Shown here in pieces: positions 1 through 12,649 of a stretch of 62,251 nucleotides of DNA (its first letter is position 1; every line of letters starts with the position of its first letter). The position numbers and the translations under genes are program-made. The notes beneath the pieces were generated by a model. The model ran no database searches. It worked only from the letters and a program-made list of their open reading frames with translations, and was not told the origin of the DNA. Source of the DNA: Setomelanomma holmii (lineage: Eukaryota; Ascomycota; Dothideomycetes; Pleosporales; Phaeosphaeriaceae); the NCBI GenBank assembly GCA_010015745.1, contig ML978307.1, positions 1 through 62,251 on the forward strand. Reading direction: 5' to 3'.

Positions 1-716
1 CCTTGCCTAGTACCCCTTGATTATTTGAACTAGCTGCGCAGCACGCGCACGCATCTCACTCTCTTGGTATTTTTCCTTATTTGTGAGGTTTCCATCCAAC
101 ATGGATACCTCAGGGGGTGTGTCAGCCTGGCACCTCAGTTCACACAGTACACTGTGAACTGCATCTCACGTGACCCTATTAGTCACCTGCTTACTAATCT
201 GGTTGTGTATATAATCGCTCGCAGTAGCTCTCTCAATACAACAACCGTCTGCCTCATTCATACCTGCCCTGTGCTCCCACATCCAACAAGAACAAAATGC
301 TCGAGGTACCAATTCTTGACATTGCTCACTATCTAGTTCACGTCCGATCAAGTGTATGCGAAGTGAATTACGACAAGGACGATGTTAGGTATTGTAATGG
401 GTTCTTTTTGATGAAGCGTTTGTCTTTATTGTCGTCGTGAGGCGAGGTTGAGTGTATTCAAGTCAACTCAATCTGATCTGATAGCATTGATGAACTGACA
501 ATAAATGCCGCACAACTGCGCGCCGATTTGAGACTTGAACAAAGTCCTAAAACCTGTGCCTCGTCGCATTTTCATAAGCTTGAGAGCGTAGAACCGCTTA
601 AGAAAACACAAACCCCCAGTTTCCGTACTCAACTCACATTTCCCTGCATTCTAACCGACTTACCCATTTGCGATCTTGATTGGTAAAGTCTAGATAACAG
701 CAAAAATCCCATGTCT
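1..716. other. no gene recognised; AT-leaning intergenic DNA
   Basis: I see no gene with family resemblance or plausible splicing here. A TATATAATC stretch near 207-215 follows a sequence starting TGTCAGCCT at 120. The 16-mer GGGGGTGTGTCAGCCT (113-128) recurs at 16828-16843. This could be a decayed solo LTR, but I could not define a second end or a target duplication. Confidence 0.4.
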
Positions 717-724
717 CAAACAAT

Positions 725-886
725 CACAGTCCGCAACAAGCAAGTCAATCCGTTCACCCTCAGAGACCTACTTACCTATCTAGGTAGGAGTTAAGCCTCT
801 ATAGGCAACTACTAGGCTCAAATAGGTAATCAATCAAGTCAAGCCAGACCTTCTGAGCCCCACTTAATTGCTTGTTGCGGAGTCTA
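725..886 (+). mobile_element. hAT-type MITE, copy 1 (162 bp)
   Basis: A non-coding 162-bp element. It starts CACAGTCCGCAACAAGCAA and ends TTGCTTGTTGCGGAGTCTA, giving terminal inverted repeats. It is flanked by a perfect 8-bp direct repeat, CAAACAAT (717-724 and 887-894), the duplication length of hAT transposons. Two near-identical copies lie at 12807-12959 and 59856-60016. The left terminus is the same as that of the 2.47-kb hAT element at 14104-16574, so that family is its probable source of transposase. Confidence 0.9.
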
Positions 887-894
887 CAAACAAT

Positions 895-1303
895 ACCCAA
901 CTACAAGTACTGGTACTGCTGCCGTGGCCTAAAAGCGGGCAGCGACCATGTCAACGCCCTTAAGAATACATATTGTATACACTGTCGACATGATTCAAAC
1001 GACTTACATGAATTCAAAAACTGCTGGGTGTGTCATGAAGTGACGAAATTGAAGAGGAATGAGGGGAAGAGACAGGAGATTATAAAGGCACAGAATTGAG
1101 GCTGGGAGTTCTTGGAGGGCATTCCAGGCTAGCAGGAGAGGGGTGGAGAGCAAGGGCAAGATGGGGACGAGAGCGGTGAAGGAGAAGAAAGGGGTTTGTG
1201 TTGTAACGTGACTAGATGAGATTGCTGGATGGAAGAAGAGAGAGCTGGTATGTAGGAGGAGTGGAGGTGAGGTATGGGTGCAACGTTACGATGCATTTAA
1301 CTT
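895..1303. other. no gene recognised
   Basis: About 400 bp between MITE copy 1 and the first hAT element. No conserved reading frame or RNA gene was recognised. Confidence 0.4.
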
Positions 1304-1311
1304 TGTGTTAT

Positions 1312-4300
1312 CAGACTTGTCAACGATCAAGCTGGCTTGATCGGCTTGATCAGCTTGAGGCTTGATACTTCCATCAAGCCAAGCTCTCTCATAGGAATTT
1401 GCAAGCCAGCCAAGCTGCTAGTGGGAAAAAGCTTGATAGGCTTGATAGTGTCACGGCTGGCGGGCGGCAGAAGATAGGTGTGCTATACACAGAGAACAGG
1501 CAGGTTATATTGCTACAGACAGGCGTACCAGGCGGCTGGTCTACTTGACAGGACGTAGCTTAAGAAGCTACGAGCAGATCTTCGATCAGACAGATTTTAT
1601 CTGCGCGAGGCCCGTGCCTCGCTAGCATCCCGGCTTCTACCGGTCACGCTAAACCACTTAGCGACTTCTGATTGGTTATAGCAGTACAAGCCGTGACAGA
1701 TAGGCTTGACTTAGGGCGTTGGTGAGGCTTTTGGTATTGCAGTAAGAGCGATCTGGTGATACTTTTTTGGTGTTGTAGTTATATATAGCAGTTAGCCAAG
1801 CCGTACTATTATAAACCTACCACAAGGCTTAGGGCTGCTACAGTGTACGTCTGCAGGCGTTCAGATTCTTGTTGCGAGGGGCAAGCTAACCGCTTTAGGC
1901 AACTAAAGTACTGAACTGACACACACAGGTGTAGGGGTTCGAATCGCAAGAGGTTCAGATTAAGCCGAGTTGCTTTATTTTTGCCAATCTAATGTTGTTA
2001 GCCACCTTAGCGGCTAGCTACTCCATCTTTTTTAGCCCTATCCTCTACCTTCTACCCTCTATTATCGCGTCTTCTTTTGGTGTTTCTGCTCTTCTCGTCC
2101 TCTCCTATCGTCCTCGTCGTATTGTCGCTATTATAGCGCCAAAAAAACGCGTCTCAAACGCGCTTTTTGCTCTTAACAAGCGCGCTAGAGTCACATCTTG
2201 TAGCTGGCCTATTGTACTCGAAACTCAGTTATTGTCGCTGCGTCTGTCGCCCCGTAAAGCCCTGGTTAAAGCATCCCAAGCCACAAACTTTGAGTCGCAA
2301 TTGCGCAAGTCGCAGGCCAAAGACGCTATCGTTGCGCCTGCTGAGGGCAGCGAGGAGGCAACAGCAGCCTCATCTAAAGCCGCCGACGAGGTTGCGGATG
2401 AAGGCTTTGATGCGCAGCTTGAGGACGCCTTTGACGGCATTGATTAGGCTCGTTTACCGCTGTATATAAAGCCGCTGGCGTCGCAGCGCCATCGAAACAA
2501 CTGGATATACCGCTATGGCTATCGCGTTGCGCTGCTCAAGGACCTAAGCCGCCTGTACTTTGTGTGCCGGTACTGTCATGAGCACAAGTATATAGACGCT
2601 GGCCGCGGTGGCATCTTTGAAGTAACGCGCGCGTTGTCAGCTGCAGCGCGTCACCTGGAGGAGCAGAGGGCTGGCCATAGCTACCAGGCGCCTGGCAAGG
2701 CGTCAGTTGCTGGACAGGAAAGCGTCCTCCGCCGCGTGCTCAAAGACGGCACAATTACGGTCACTCAGGCGCTTGCTAACGAGCTCTCCGGCTTCAATAC
2801 ACAGCGCTTCAGGCTCGCAGCTGTGAGCTGGCTCGTCGAGAACAACCACCCTCTTTCTGAGTTCGAATCGCCAGCGTTTCGACGACTCCTAGCTATAGCC
2901 AACCCACAGGCAGAAGCAGCGCTGTGGGCGTCCCATAATAGCGTCTCCCGCTACGTTGTGCGCATCTACGACTACCTCAAACCGCGTGTTGTTAAGGAGC
3001 TGTTGCAGGCATTGAGCAAGATCTACCTTAGTTTTGACGGCTGGACGACAAAGGGCGGCAAGCGTGGCTTCTTGGGCGTCGTTGCGCACTACATTAACAG
3101 TCAAGGCGAGCTGAGGGACCTGCCTATTGCGCTGCCGCAGCTAACAGGCGCCCATAGCGGCGAGAAGATGGCTGAGGTGATCAGTAAAACGTTGTAGCAG
3201 TTCAGTATCAACCTACACACAGTTGGCTACTTTGTGCTTAATAACGCAAGCAACAACAACAGCGCAGTGCTCGCAATTGCGCAAAAGATGGGCTTCAACG
3301 CTGCACATCGTCGCCTCCGCTGCGGTCCTCACACGCTTAACCTCATCAGCCAGGTGCTCCTTTGGGGCAAGGACTCTAATGCCTCCGATAACGACGCGAG
3401 CGAGCTTACTGACGAGAGCGAGTCTATGCGCAAGTGGAGGCGCGACGGTGCTCTAGGATTCCTTTTAAGCGTTATTAACTACATCAAAACACCTCAACAG
3501 TACGCGCTATTTGCTGACTTTCAGCGCCTTGCCCATCGGGAGCTGCCTATTGACGCGCCTGCCGACGAGCGCAAAGTCCTCAAGCCTATTAAGCCAGTTG
3601 TCACCCGCTGGAACTCCTACTACTCATGCTTTGAGCGCGCTGTAAAGCTGCAACCAGCAGTCAACGCCTACGCTAACCACCATATTAGGCGCGTACGAGA
3701 CGAGGACACGTACGCCCAGAGTCGCGGCAACAAGCTACCTGACGCGCAGCCGTGGATGCGATCAGACAGCCTCACGGCTGCTGACTGGGCTGTTGTTACT
3801 GAGTATATGGACGTCCTGAAGCCGCTAAAGGCTGCTACAAAGCGCCTTGAAGGACGCGGTAGAAGCGGTGGCTTTGGTGCTATTGCTGAGATAATCCCAG
3901 TGTTCGAATATATCCTCTCTTACTACGAGCAGCGCGCCAAAGCGTACGAGGCAGTCAACTATAACGCGCACGACGAGGCGCCTGAGGACCACCTTGCTAT
4001 CAACTTGCGCGCGGCATGGGCAAAAGCTAACGACTACTACGCCAAACTAGACCTCTCACCTGCCTATTACGCTGCTACAATACTCCATCCTTACTATAAA
4101 ACGTACTGTGAGGCATCGTGGAGCGACAGGCCTGACTGGCTTAACGCCAACAACCGCAATTTTCGCACGTTGTGGGCTACCTACAACACCTCACCGCGCG
4201 TTGTACGGCGCCTAAAGGTTATCTCAAACGATATGGACGACGCGATCGACAGCCTCATTGACCCCAAGGCCACGGCCGACGACGACGCAGCGGAGGATGA

Positions 4301-4849
4301 GTACGATAGGTGGAAGAGGAGTGAGCCGCATGCGGAGAAGGGTACAGAACACGCTAATAACCCTATAAAATACTGGGTAACGCTGCGCGATCGCTACCCC
4401 AGCCTCAGCAAGCTTGCGCTTGACGTCCTCTCCATCCCAGCGTCGAGCTGTGAGTGTGAGCGCATGTTTAGTGAGCTAGGCGACCTGTTAGAGCCTCGCA
4501 GGCAGGCTATACAACCTCAACTTTTGGCGGCTATACAGTGCGTACGACGGTGGCAACAAGCTGGCCTAGGCGACGACGAGATGTCCGCGAAGGCGACGAT
4601 AACTGATGACGCGATGGATATATCGTATGGCGTAAGCACATAGGACGACGAGGGCGATTGCTAAAACTCAACACCAAAAACTTTAACACCAAACGATTTC
4701 CTAAGTAGGCAATCAAGCCATCAAGCTATCAAGCCAAGCCACTCAATTTACAGCACTCAAGCCAATCCAGCCAAGCCTACAACACCAACAACTCAAGCCA
4801 AGCTAAGCTCACGAGCCAGATTGGCTTGGCTGGCTTGTTGCCAACTGTG
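1312..4849 (+). mobile_element. hAT-superfamily DNA transposon (3538 bp)
   Basis: The left end starts CAGACTTGTCAACG. The right end, read on the other strand, starts CACAGTTGGCAACA; 10 of the first 13 positions agree. An exact 8-bp duplication TGTGTTAT flanks it (1304-1311 and 4850-4857), diagnostic of hAT insertion. The subterminal regions (about 1320-1445 and 4700-4845) are crowded with CAAGCC/GGCTTGA motifs, typical of transposase-binding subtermini. It carries one nearly full-length transposase reading frame with two in-frame stops. Its termini differ from those of the 14104-16574 element, so it is a separate subfamily. The clean duplication suggests a fairly recent insertion. Confidence 0.9.
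1992..4643 (+). pseudogene. hAT transposase broken by two in-frame TAG codons
   Basis: One frame runs from the ATG at 1992 to the stop at 4641-4643 (about 880 codons), with TAG at 2445-2447 and 3195-3197. Domains in order: a basic, low-complexity N-terminus; a BED-like zinc finger region around 2560-2600 (CRYCHEHK); the RNase H-like core with FDGWTTKGGKRGF near 3035-3070; and a C-terminal dimerisation region with YPSLSKLALDVLSIPAS and CECERMFSELGD near 4390-4480. The first stop replaces a Trp that the related element retains (DGIDW), so TGG became TAG, a CpA-to-TpA change on the opposite strand as in RIP. The second may be a CAG or TGG change. Readthrough or an unusual intron is possible but not supported by splice sites. 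Confidence 0.85.
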
Positions 4850-5138
4850 TGTGTTATGTGAAAGGTCTCTTGGTCCTATGAGCATCGCCTCAAGCACATG
4901 TACGCAGTAGTCAAGTGTTGTATATGTGATGCCTGTGGTCTCGGCGTCTCGCAGTGCTTCTTGGGGTGGAGGAAATGGAGAACGAGATCGCAACTCTCTC
5001 ATGGCCCAACACTCGAGTCTCGCAACGTAGACCCACCAACCGACTGACTTATCCCCAACTGATCCATCTCCGGCACCACACTCTACCTGCGCCACATAGC
5101 CGGCTTCGCCATCAATGCCCTTGTCTTCAACGCTTCCC

Positions 5139-5417
5139 TTATATCACGTACATCTTCGAGCTGATTGGATAGAGCGGCTTGTTGTCGGCATGAATCGCGT
5201 GGTCTTCGAGCCGGGCAGGGGGCCGCGACGAGATGATGGCGATATCCGGGGCGATTTGTGCATAGTACAGCTCCATGGGCAAGTCGTTGACTTCAGTGCC
5301 AAATGGGTTCTCAATCTCGTTGCCAATGGCGGCGAAGCCAAGTGTGATGTATATTTCAACGGGATCGTCTAGCAACGTGAGGTCGGACAAAGTACCCAGC
5401 ATTGCGTGGGATTCCAT
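5139..5417 (-). pseudogene. bestrophin/UPF0187-like anion channel, C-terminal fragment
   Basis: About 90 residues read out with the hallmark GNEIENPFGTEVNDLPME, the conserved segment after the last membrane helix of bestrophin-type chloride channels. Next come an IAPDI segment and a PLYPISS ending that resemble fungal UPF0187 C-termini. The stop is at 5139-5141. No membrane-helix region or plausible upstream exon is recognisable between 5418 and 6000, so this looks like a 5'-truncated remnant about 290 bp from the hAT insertion. A real gene with poorly recognised upstream exons cannot be excluded. Confidence 0.6.
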
Positions 5418-6984
5418 TCGAGAGTTTAATCCTCGATCAGGGATAATTGAAGGTATCTTCGATGTCGACCATCCAGATTTTGGACTGGGCCGTCATCCTT
5501 GTAAGATATCGCAGCAGGATCGACCACTAGCCGCATGCGGAAAGGCGTTCCCGTCCACTCAGCGATCATCATACTCGATTCAGCCGCATCACTTTCTTTG
5601 AGTTATATCGACCGTTATTGTCTTAGACAAAGCGGCAGACGGCACCTACGTGTGTTGCGTGAGATCTTATGACGTTGAGCCATAACTGTGTTGTCATACT
5701 TCATGATGCGCTTAGACGTGCTGCATTTGCCCATCGTCGATTCAGTCAACTGAGCGAGTTGGCGACCCTTCGCAAGCGACTTGGTATCGATATCAGAGAG
5801 ATATAGCTACGGTCAGTGAGTGTGATCCTTAGAATATAGCTATGGAATGTGATGATATTTTTATGATCGCAAGAATAGATGCGTGCACCTGAACGCTTCA
5901 CGATGTTTGATTTCAGCTAAGTCAAGTACAGGAGGGTAGTGAGTCAATCATATTGAAAATTGATGTATTATTTCTAGCGAGTGAAATACAACGCACCTAG
6001 TCCCATTCGACAACCTTGCGCCGTTCTCATCAAATCACATTCCTGGTATTTCTAACACCACGCTTCCCACGCGCAGGACATCAACGTCCAACTCGCCACG
6101 AAGGGCCGATACTCCACAGCCCATACCCTTCCAGATCAGATGCCCAGCTGCCCGGTTGGTGGATCATGCCGAGTCAGTCGCGGCATAATCGTCAAGCATC
6201 GATCTGCGACGCGCTTTGCGGCAAGAAGCGAGACTTGTCGTCAGCAGTTCATCCTTTTCTAACTTTGGTACCTGTTTCGGATTGGCTGCATGAACGCACG
6301 TTCCGGGCGGTTGGAACGATTTACCGAGGAGGAGCTGGCATGTGAAGTCGCTACCTGCAAGTTCATGGTGGTAAACTTACGAGAAGAGATGTTCGTGAGA
6401 GCTGTTGGCCAAAGCTCGGGATTGCTCGCCTTCCACAGGGCGGCTAAGCAAATGCAAGCCTGAAGACGGTGATAAGACAGATAGTGAGCCCTTTGATGTA
6501 TCGTGTCCCAGACCGCGAGAGCATGTCAACCTCCATGTGAGGATGACATGTGCAGCCTTATTGTCGCCTTGATCAAACCTCGACCCAAGTCTCCGGCTCT
6601 AACATGAGTTGTATCAGACCCTGAGTCAATCAAAACGTCCGATAAAACCCACCGAGGCGCATAAATGTCAGTTCGGGACTCAAGCCTCGGGACAGTATCA
6701 GAGCTTATTGTGGAGTACTTGTGAAATACGATGGAAGGTTTCACATAGAATTCGAAAGACGGGTCGCGCGGATGGTGAGGCGCAAAATAGCATTTGGGGT
6801 ATATCCTGTCCAGATGCCATACCGTAGAAACATCGCATCGCGGGATAAGAAACGCTCGCTGGAAATCAGGTATGCAGAAGCAGGAACAAATGGTAGAGCG
6901 ACGCGGTGCGGAACGGCGGTCGGTATTACGAAGACATCGATGGCGTGAGCCTGTCAGCGATCGACTTTTGTGAAATCTACGTGC
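5418..6984. other. no gene recognised
   Basis: About 1.6 kb in which all reading frames are short and show no family resemblance. It probably includes the lost 5' part of the bestrophin-like fragment and the 3' flank of the RGS gene. Confidence 0.4.
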
Positions 6985-8879
6985 TCATGCCTTGCTAGTC
7001 AACTCTGCATCGACATAGCGTGGCCAGGTATTGGTGAAGACAAGGTACTTGATGCTCTCGAAAGCTGCGTCGAAGATCTCGTCAGTGAACTCGCTTGGCA
7101 CGATGCTGCGCGTACTCGATGTACTCGAAGTTGTGTGATTCGAGTCGATACTCGTTGGTCTGCTCAGCGTATCCTCCCAGGGGCACACGACGTTCTCTCT
7201 CAAGATTGGCGACTTGAGATTGTCTGGTGTCTTGCTACGGGGCATGTATGGATCGAACTCGACCCCAGCGAAAGTAGCCTGTAACTTCTTGAAGATCTTG
7301 TATTCGATGTTGATTGGAGACTCCGCTGTGAATGGATTGATCAGAGTGAAGAAGATGAGGGATGCTTCATTGAACATTTGGCGTCTTTGTGCTGTGCTGA
7401 CAGTATTCAAGGGTGACCACTTCTTCTTGAAGTTTCGCACCTCTCGAAGGAAAATGATGTTCTCGGCGGTAAACTCGCGGGCTGCTGCCCAGGCGATTAA
7501 TGGCTCAATACTGTGCTGAATGCTGAACTCGAGGGCTTGCATCGACGCTTTCGATTTCAATTCCTTGCTGAACACTACCGTCGTTGACTTTCCAGACATC
7601 GAGGATTGTGTTGAGGTCAAAGAGTCGGTCTCTGATGTTTGCGGGGCTTGTCGACCCCGTTGCAATCTCAAGGTCTTTCGTAGTGGAATGATGATCAAGA
7701 CTTGCTGGCAAACGACCAAGGATGGAAGGAACCTTGAGTGATGATATTAGTTGACAGATCAATCAATGCTGCACATGGCAAGACATGTAGCGACCGGGCC
7801 ACAGCTGGAGGCTAGAGAGAACGGTCGCTGCGGCGAACTGGAAAATCATGTGACTTACCACCCAGCTGGTGCAAAGTATCCGTTGATGTTCTTGATCTCC
7901 ACTAGATTCGAAAAGGTAAACGCAATCCATAAAGGCGTACCAGGTAGACTACTTCAGGTGAGCAAAAGCATTTGACATACGGTAACACACATACCCTGCA
8001 ATGATTGCAAGTCTCGTCTGCCAGGCCCATGAATGGACGTCTTGGATATGTCGAATCTTCCAGAGTATCCACGGACCGACAACAACTGTCCAAAATAATT
8101 GCACAAAGATAGATGGTACCCTGCAAAGCGGTGAGCAGATCTCCTGTTGGTAGCGCGACCGTCTTACCATTCGAATCCTCGGCGGCATTTGAAGGTCCCG
8201 TGGTCTGAACCCACGCCAAAGAAGCCAAACGCCGGGTGGAATCGGCGCGAGCCAAAGAACAAGATAATTGTGGGAATGAGCTATAGCTGTGAGCATTCGT
8301 CATTTGGGGGAAAGCGACGAAGCACTTACAGAGATGATCATGCCGCATATTGAACCGACATACACTTTCCTCGCAGCGTCGAGATCTACCCACGCCTCCC
8401 AGAAGCCTTTCAACGTGTACGAAAGACGTTTCTTGCGCGCCCCTTCGAGGAAATTTCGCCTCAGTCGACGTTGACTCTCATACGCGGTCAACACTTTGGC
8501 GTTACAAGCTGTGCAACATTAACGCACCCATGCAACCATATGTTCGATAGAGCTCACCTTGGAAGACAGCCATGCCTGATGGAAGGAAGACAGACATTAT
8601 CCAGAATTCCGCCTCGCATGGAAACTTTCCATTCCACGGGTAGACCAGCAAGACCAGTACAAGATAGACATGAAGCAAAGTGATCGCAGAGACAACAACT
8701 TTGAGACTCCGTATCCGTATGCTGAAAGTTGAGCGATACCGGTTGAGAACGTAAAGTTCGGCGGCTAAAATGATGGTGTATACAATGGCGACAATAATGT
8801 AGAAGATGCTGAGAGCGTCGGTGTTGGGAGCCCCACCATCCAGTTTCCGTGCTTGTAGGATGGGCGCCATCCCGACCAT
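6985..8879 (-). CDS. seven-transmembrane RGS-domain protein
   Basis: Predicted to speed GTP hydrolysis by a G-protein alpha subunit at a membrane. Six exons join in frame: 8879-8558, 8508-8330, 8280-8168, 8120-7995, 7948-7859 and 7732-6985 (525 aa). The introns are 46-49 bp apart from a last one of 126 bp, all GT-AG. Residues 1-300 hold seven hydrophobic helices, starting at ALSIFYIIVAIVYT and ending at FLPSLVVCQQVLIIIP. GTPLWIAF precedes the last helix, as in fungal 7TM-RGS proteins (GprK/RgsC-like). Residues about 330-518 are the RGS domain, with FLREVRNFKKKW and FESIKYLVFTNTWPRYV. The start is the first in-frame ATG; a stop lies just upstream. An ATG at 8870 is an alternative. It is the only intact gene in the first 19 kb. 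The exact orthologue is not assigned. Confidence 0.88.
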
Positions 8880-11796
8880 AATGTGATTGTACTCAGCTGC
8901 TTGGTGATTGAGGTAAACTGGTAGCAAGGCGGAACGGAATGTCAAATTTCAGGCTGCCTCTCTTACTTAACGCAGCGATTATGTGGGACTGGTGGCGGAA
9001 GACTTGCGAGCAAGTGGGTTACTGACAGGGCGGGAAGGGCAAGTCAGGGTTACAACAAGCGAGGGCAAGGGAGCACGATGCCTGGTCGTGAACAAATGTC
9101 AGAGGTAAATGAAGTGTGAAAGACGCTTAGTCATGGAAAAGAACCTGAGTGCAAAAGAAGATCAGACGTGAACGAAGTTTAGCAGCCGCACGCTGAGCGA
9201 ATGAGCGGCAAGGGGGCCTGAATCGCAGGTGGTCGGATGCTGCCGAGCCAAATGTGCATCGTGACACCCAGAATTGGTGGGGGAAATCCCTGGTACAACC
9301 TCAAGGGAGTGCATTCTGTCTAGGGAGGGACGCGTGAGCTGCAGCGCCATAGCGGAGACAGGTATCACAAAGTGGCCGCCACCGCTACACAGACTGCTAC
9401 CATGCCATACAGATAGCAGGCATCATAACGCAGCAGCGACGAGGGTGGTGATGGATGCGTTGAAACTTGGCGGGCTGTACGCGGGCAGTCGAATGATTGA
9501 AGTCGGAGAAAGTGGTGCGCGGGGGTGTGGCACTCGGGTTGATCGGTGAATTGAAACGTGGGGATCAAGCGGTGGCTGGTGCGCGTTCGTCGCTGGCGAG
9601 TTCACACGGAACGAGTTTCGGGCGTTCGGCAGGAGCATGTACCTACCTCTTCCCTTCAACACGACATGCGCAAATTGCTTACTGCGCGTGGGCATGTACT
9701 GAATGCTACACGACATCCAGCAGACAGTATCGTTGCACCTCCAGCCCGAGTGGCGGCCGTGAACGTTCGATCAATGCAGGTACCGCTCTCAGCGCTTCAA
9801 CACGCGCATACTTTGTAGCGAACCTTAGGTAGGTACTCCTGCGTTAACTCTGCGACTTCATTTGCTGGCATACCGATGCTACTATCGTCCTCCGGTCGGT
9901 GGTTGATCCATGCTGCAACGTTCCCGTTCTGGTTTCGAGGAGGCCACGCCGCGTTCGCCGCGACGATATCACGTTCATGCAGCTCGTTCTTTATCGCCCT
10001 TGAAGCAAGCCTCAGGAGCTGACTGGAAACCAAACCTTTCTCAGTCACGTGTTAGTCCTCGAACAGTTTCATCTGCGGCCTTCCAGAAGATCCTTCGCAA
10101 TTTCCTTTTTTCCTGCCGTGGGTTGACGCCCACCGGATACCTTGTCCACATGCGCATATTCCCGGCATCACCAAATGTCAATCGTGGGGCTGAACGCCCA
10201 ACAGCCTCGCGAGTACAAGCAAACAGATTCGTTGCAGAAAGCTGATGTGGGGAGAAACTTCGTAGCACAAACTGTAGTGCCTCGTCGAAGCTGGGAAGCC
10301 GAGTGGATCTCCTTCTGAATGCGGGAGCTGGTGACACTCAACAACTAGCTCGGCTGAGAGTGTTCAGTCTGGGTGGGCTTGCATATCATCGGGTATGTTC
10401 CCGTAAAAATCATCGACGACAGCCACACATCGGCTGCGGATGAAGCAGCATGGGTTGCCATGCAGCGACTTCGAACGTGTCTTGCGCAAGCCCAGCCAGA
10501 CAGCAGAAGAGCCGTGGATTCAAAGGTCCATGCTACAAACCACGAAAGAAGACTGACCTGACCGCCCTTGCTCACAGAGCTGGACCGACAAAGCAGGCAA
10601 TTTCCATTGACGAGCACATGCTTCCAGGAGCTTGGACGCTGGCCTGAGAGAGCGGCGCTTTCCGTAATGACTGCGACCGCACATTTGGGACTGAACCATT
10701 GTGATGCAACGAGAGACCACTCTCGTGACGATGGTTGTATGTACCATAGTATCACGGGCCCGTCATGATCGGAGTCGATCTACTCGCTTCATATTGTTCA
10801 GAACGGCTCGGCGGTACATGATTGAAGTCCGCATCATCGGTATCATCGCAGAATCTGAGTATTGGGCAAACACGCCATTCGCTTGGCTCAGGAAATCTGC
10901 TCCATATCAGGCTGCTCGGTTGCCTGCAATTGTGGCAGCCAATTCCCATGACAGTAATCTCAACTCCACGTGAAAACTCACTTGATTCCCTTTTCTATCA
11001 CGGTAGACGACACCTATCTATCCTTCTTCCTGTGTGGACCCGTGGTCGCCGTCATAAGGAAACTCGACCGAAAACTCCGCTTCACGCGACATGTGGTTGT
11101 TATACGTATACAACCGTCGACTCCCAGCTCGCCGTGTTCCATCCGCCACGGTGGTGACACAATGAGTGGTCTGACATGTGCAGCGGTTTGTCTTTGGATT
11201 CAGGCTCTCCACTTAAGATTCCAACTCGGCGTCCTCAGCGCCTTTGCGATAATATCGAGCATACTGATGTCTGCCGACGTTGAGATGGTATGAGTGCTTT
11301 CTTGCACCAGCAGAACTGACTTTGCTGGCGTCGGTCGAAAGTCCCGTGGACAGTTGTAGTAAGGCGTCTCCACTCTGGCTGGGTGTTCATTCAGCTCTAT
11401 CCTAGGCTTAGAACCAGACCTATCCCGGATTTGGGGTCGTTGTCTTTGGCGAAGGTCTAGCGGCCATACGCAGCAAGCGCAGACGAGATCCTGCTGCGAG
11501 CGGCACGGACGTGCCGTGTTCTTCTGCGAAGTCATCAGAAAGTCTCAACTCATACAACGCACACGACTGACTACCTTCTCAACGGCAGTGCCTTCGCCAT
11601 TCACTAGAGTTGACTTTGCTTGTGCATTGGTCACCCCAGGTCGTAGGATGATTCATCGCCGCGTCGGTCTCCAACGCCGCAACAAACGATCGACCAAGTC
11701 AGTGACAGACCATCTCTTCCTCAAGACATACAACATACCAGACAGGTTCGAAGCTCAAGAAAGAGGGCCTGTTGAGGCACACAGGAGCTTTCCTGT
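8880..11796. other. long stretch without a supportable gene
   Basis: About 2.9 kb with no recognisable protein family or splice pattern. A minus-strand pair of overlapping frames at 9797-10337 looks weakly protein-like but has no ATG start and changes frame. It could be a decayed gene. Nothing else is supportable. Confidence 0.4.
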
Positions 11797-11799
11797 GTG

Positions 11800-12649
11800 T
11801 ATGATCTGCCAATACCATACCAAGTTCCGATAGCTTTCCTGGGCGTGGGCTTCCACGGCTTCAAATGGGGTCAGGCGCTCTCACGGCTTCGGGCAGGGAA
11901 TGAGCGCTTGCTTGATGTAATGAGATTTCTGGGCACGGGTTTCCACGACCTCGGTTTGAGAACAAGCGCTTGGTTGGTACGAGAAGCTTTCCTGGGCGCG
12001 AGCTTTCAAGCGATGGGAAGCCATCTTGTCCCACTCCTTGGACCACTCAGGTATAGTCGCAATATAATCGGCAAATAGAATGGCCTGGTTTGGATGGACG
12101 ATTTTGCAGGCGCTGCTTTTGCACTTCTTGCGCATGCACAGGTTGCGGGACTGCGGCTTGGGGATGGTCTTGGCTACCTTTGTGGCCTGAGCGCGGTGAC
12201 TGGAATGCTGTCAGTCCAATTATTGATTAGAGGCACGTCCGTTGCACTGACAAGCTGTCGTCGGCGCTCTTGGACATATGACCAGATCGCTGAGGACCCT
12301 GAGCTTCCAGGCGGTCGATCTTGGCTTGGGCTGTGATCTTCCTGCCCTCCAGAGCGATAAACTCTTCATTGGTGATTGCCAGCTGCGCAACAGCACCGCG
12401 AGTCGAGAGCTTTTCTTCTCGTTTCCTTTTGCGAGAGCCTGATCCTTGACGTTGTTGCCGGTGTCGGGTTCATCGATGTCCATCTCGATGTCGTTATCGC
12501 TGTGCACAGCGTGAGGAGGGGCACTGGCGGGATATGGGTCGCTCGCAGTACTGTTCTGTTTTGCGAGCGGCTTGAACCGATGAGGCAAGGACAAGGCCGG
12601 CTGATTGCAAGTTCGGAAGTTCTAAATCGCTGGAGTCGGCCGCAGACAT
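11800..12649 (-). pseudogene. decayed nuclear/coiled-coil gene, function unknown
   Basis: Reading leftward from an ATG at 12649-12647, the sequence gives an acidic stretch (DIEMDIDEPDTG), a basic NLS-like run (GSRKRKREEK) and a helical segment (AITNEEFIALEGRKITAQAK). These lie in different frames, so at least two single-base frameshifts are needed. A plausible intron with acceptor CTGACAG near 12210 then joins in frame to a second exon containing KKCKSSACKIVHPNQAILF and EWSKEWDKM, ending in TGA at 11881-11883. Beyond that stop the same frame continues with another copy of an AQES repeat, so the TGA is probably a CGA-to-TGA change. No family was recognised. The frame breaks and nonsense codon argue for a pseudogene. 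Confidence 0.45.
11830..12015 (+). repeat. degenerate tandem repeat, three units of about 75-80 bp
   Basis: The segment GCTTTCCTGGGCGTGGGCTT near 11832 recurs in altered form near 11928 and again near 11986. On the minus strand each unit encodes a variant of ARAQES/TRAQKS/AHAQES. It is therefore a coding repeat inside the decayed gene. Confidence 0.55.

Noticed and set aside
113..340. Possible solo LTR beginning TGTCAGCCT with a TATA-like box
   Set aside because: No second end, no 5-bp duplication and no partner LTR could be found in the window.
9797..10337. Possible two-frame gene on the minus strand
   Set aside because: No ATG start, a frame change without convincing splice sites and no recognisable motif.
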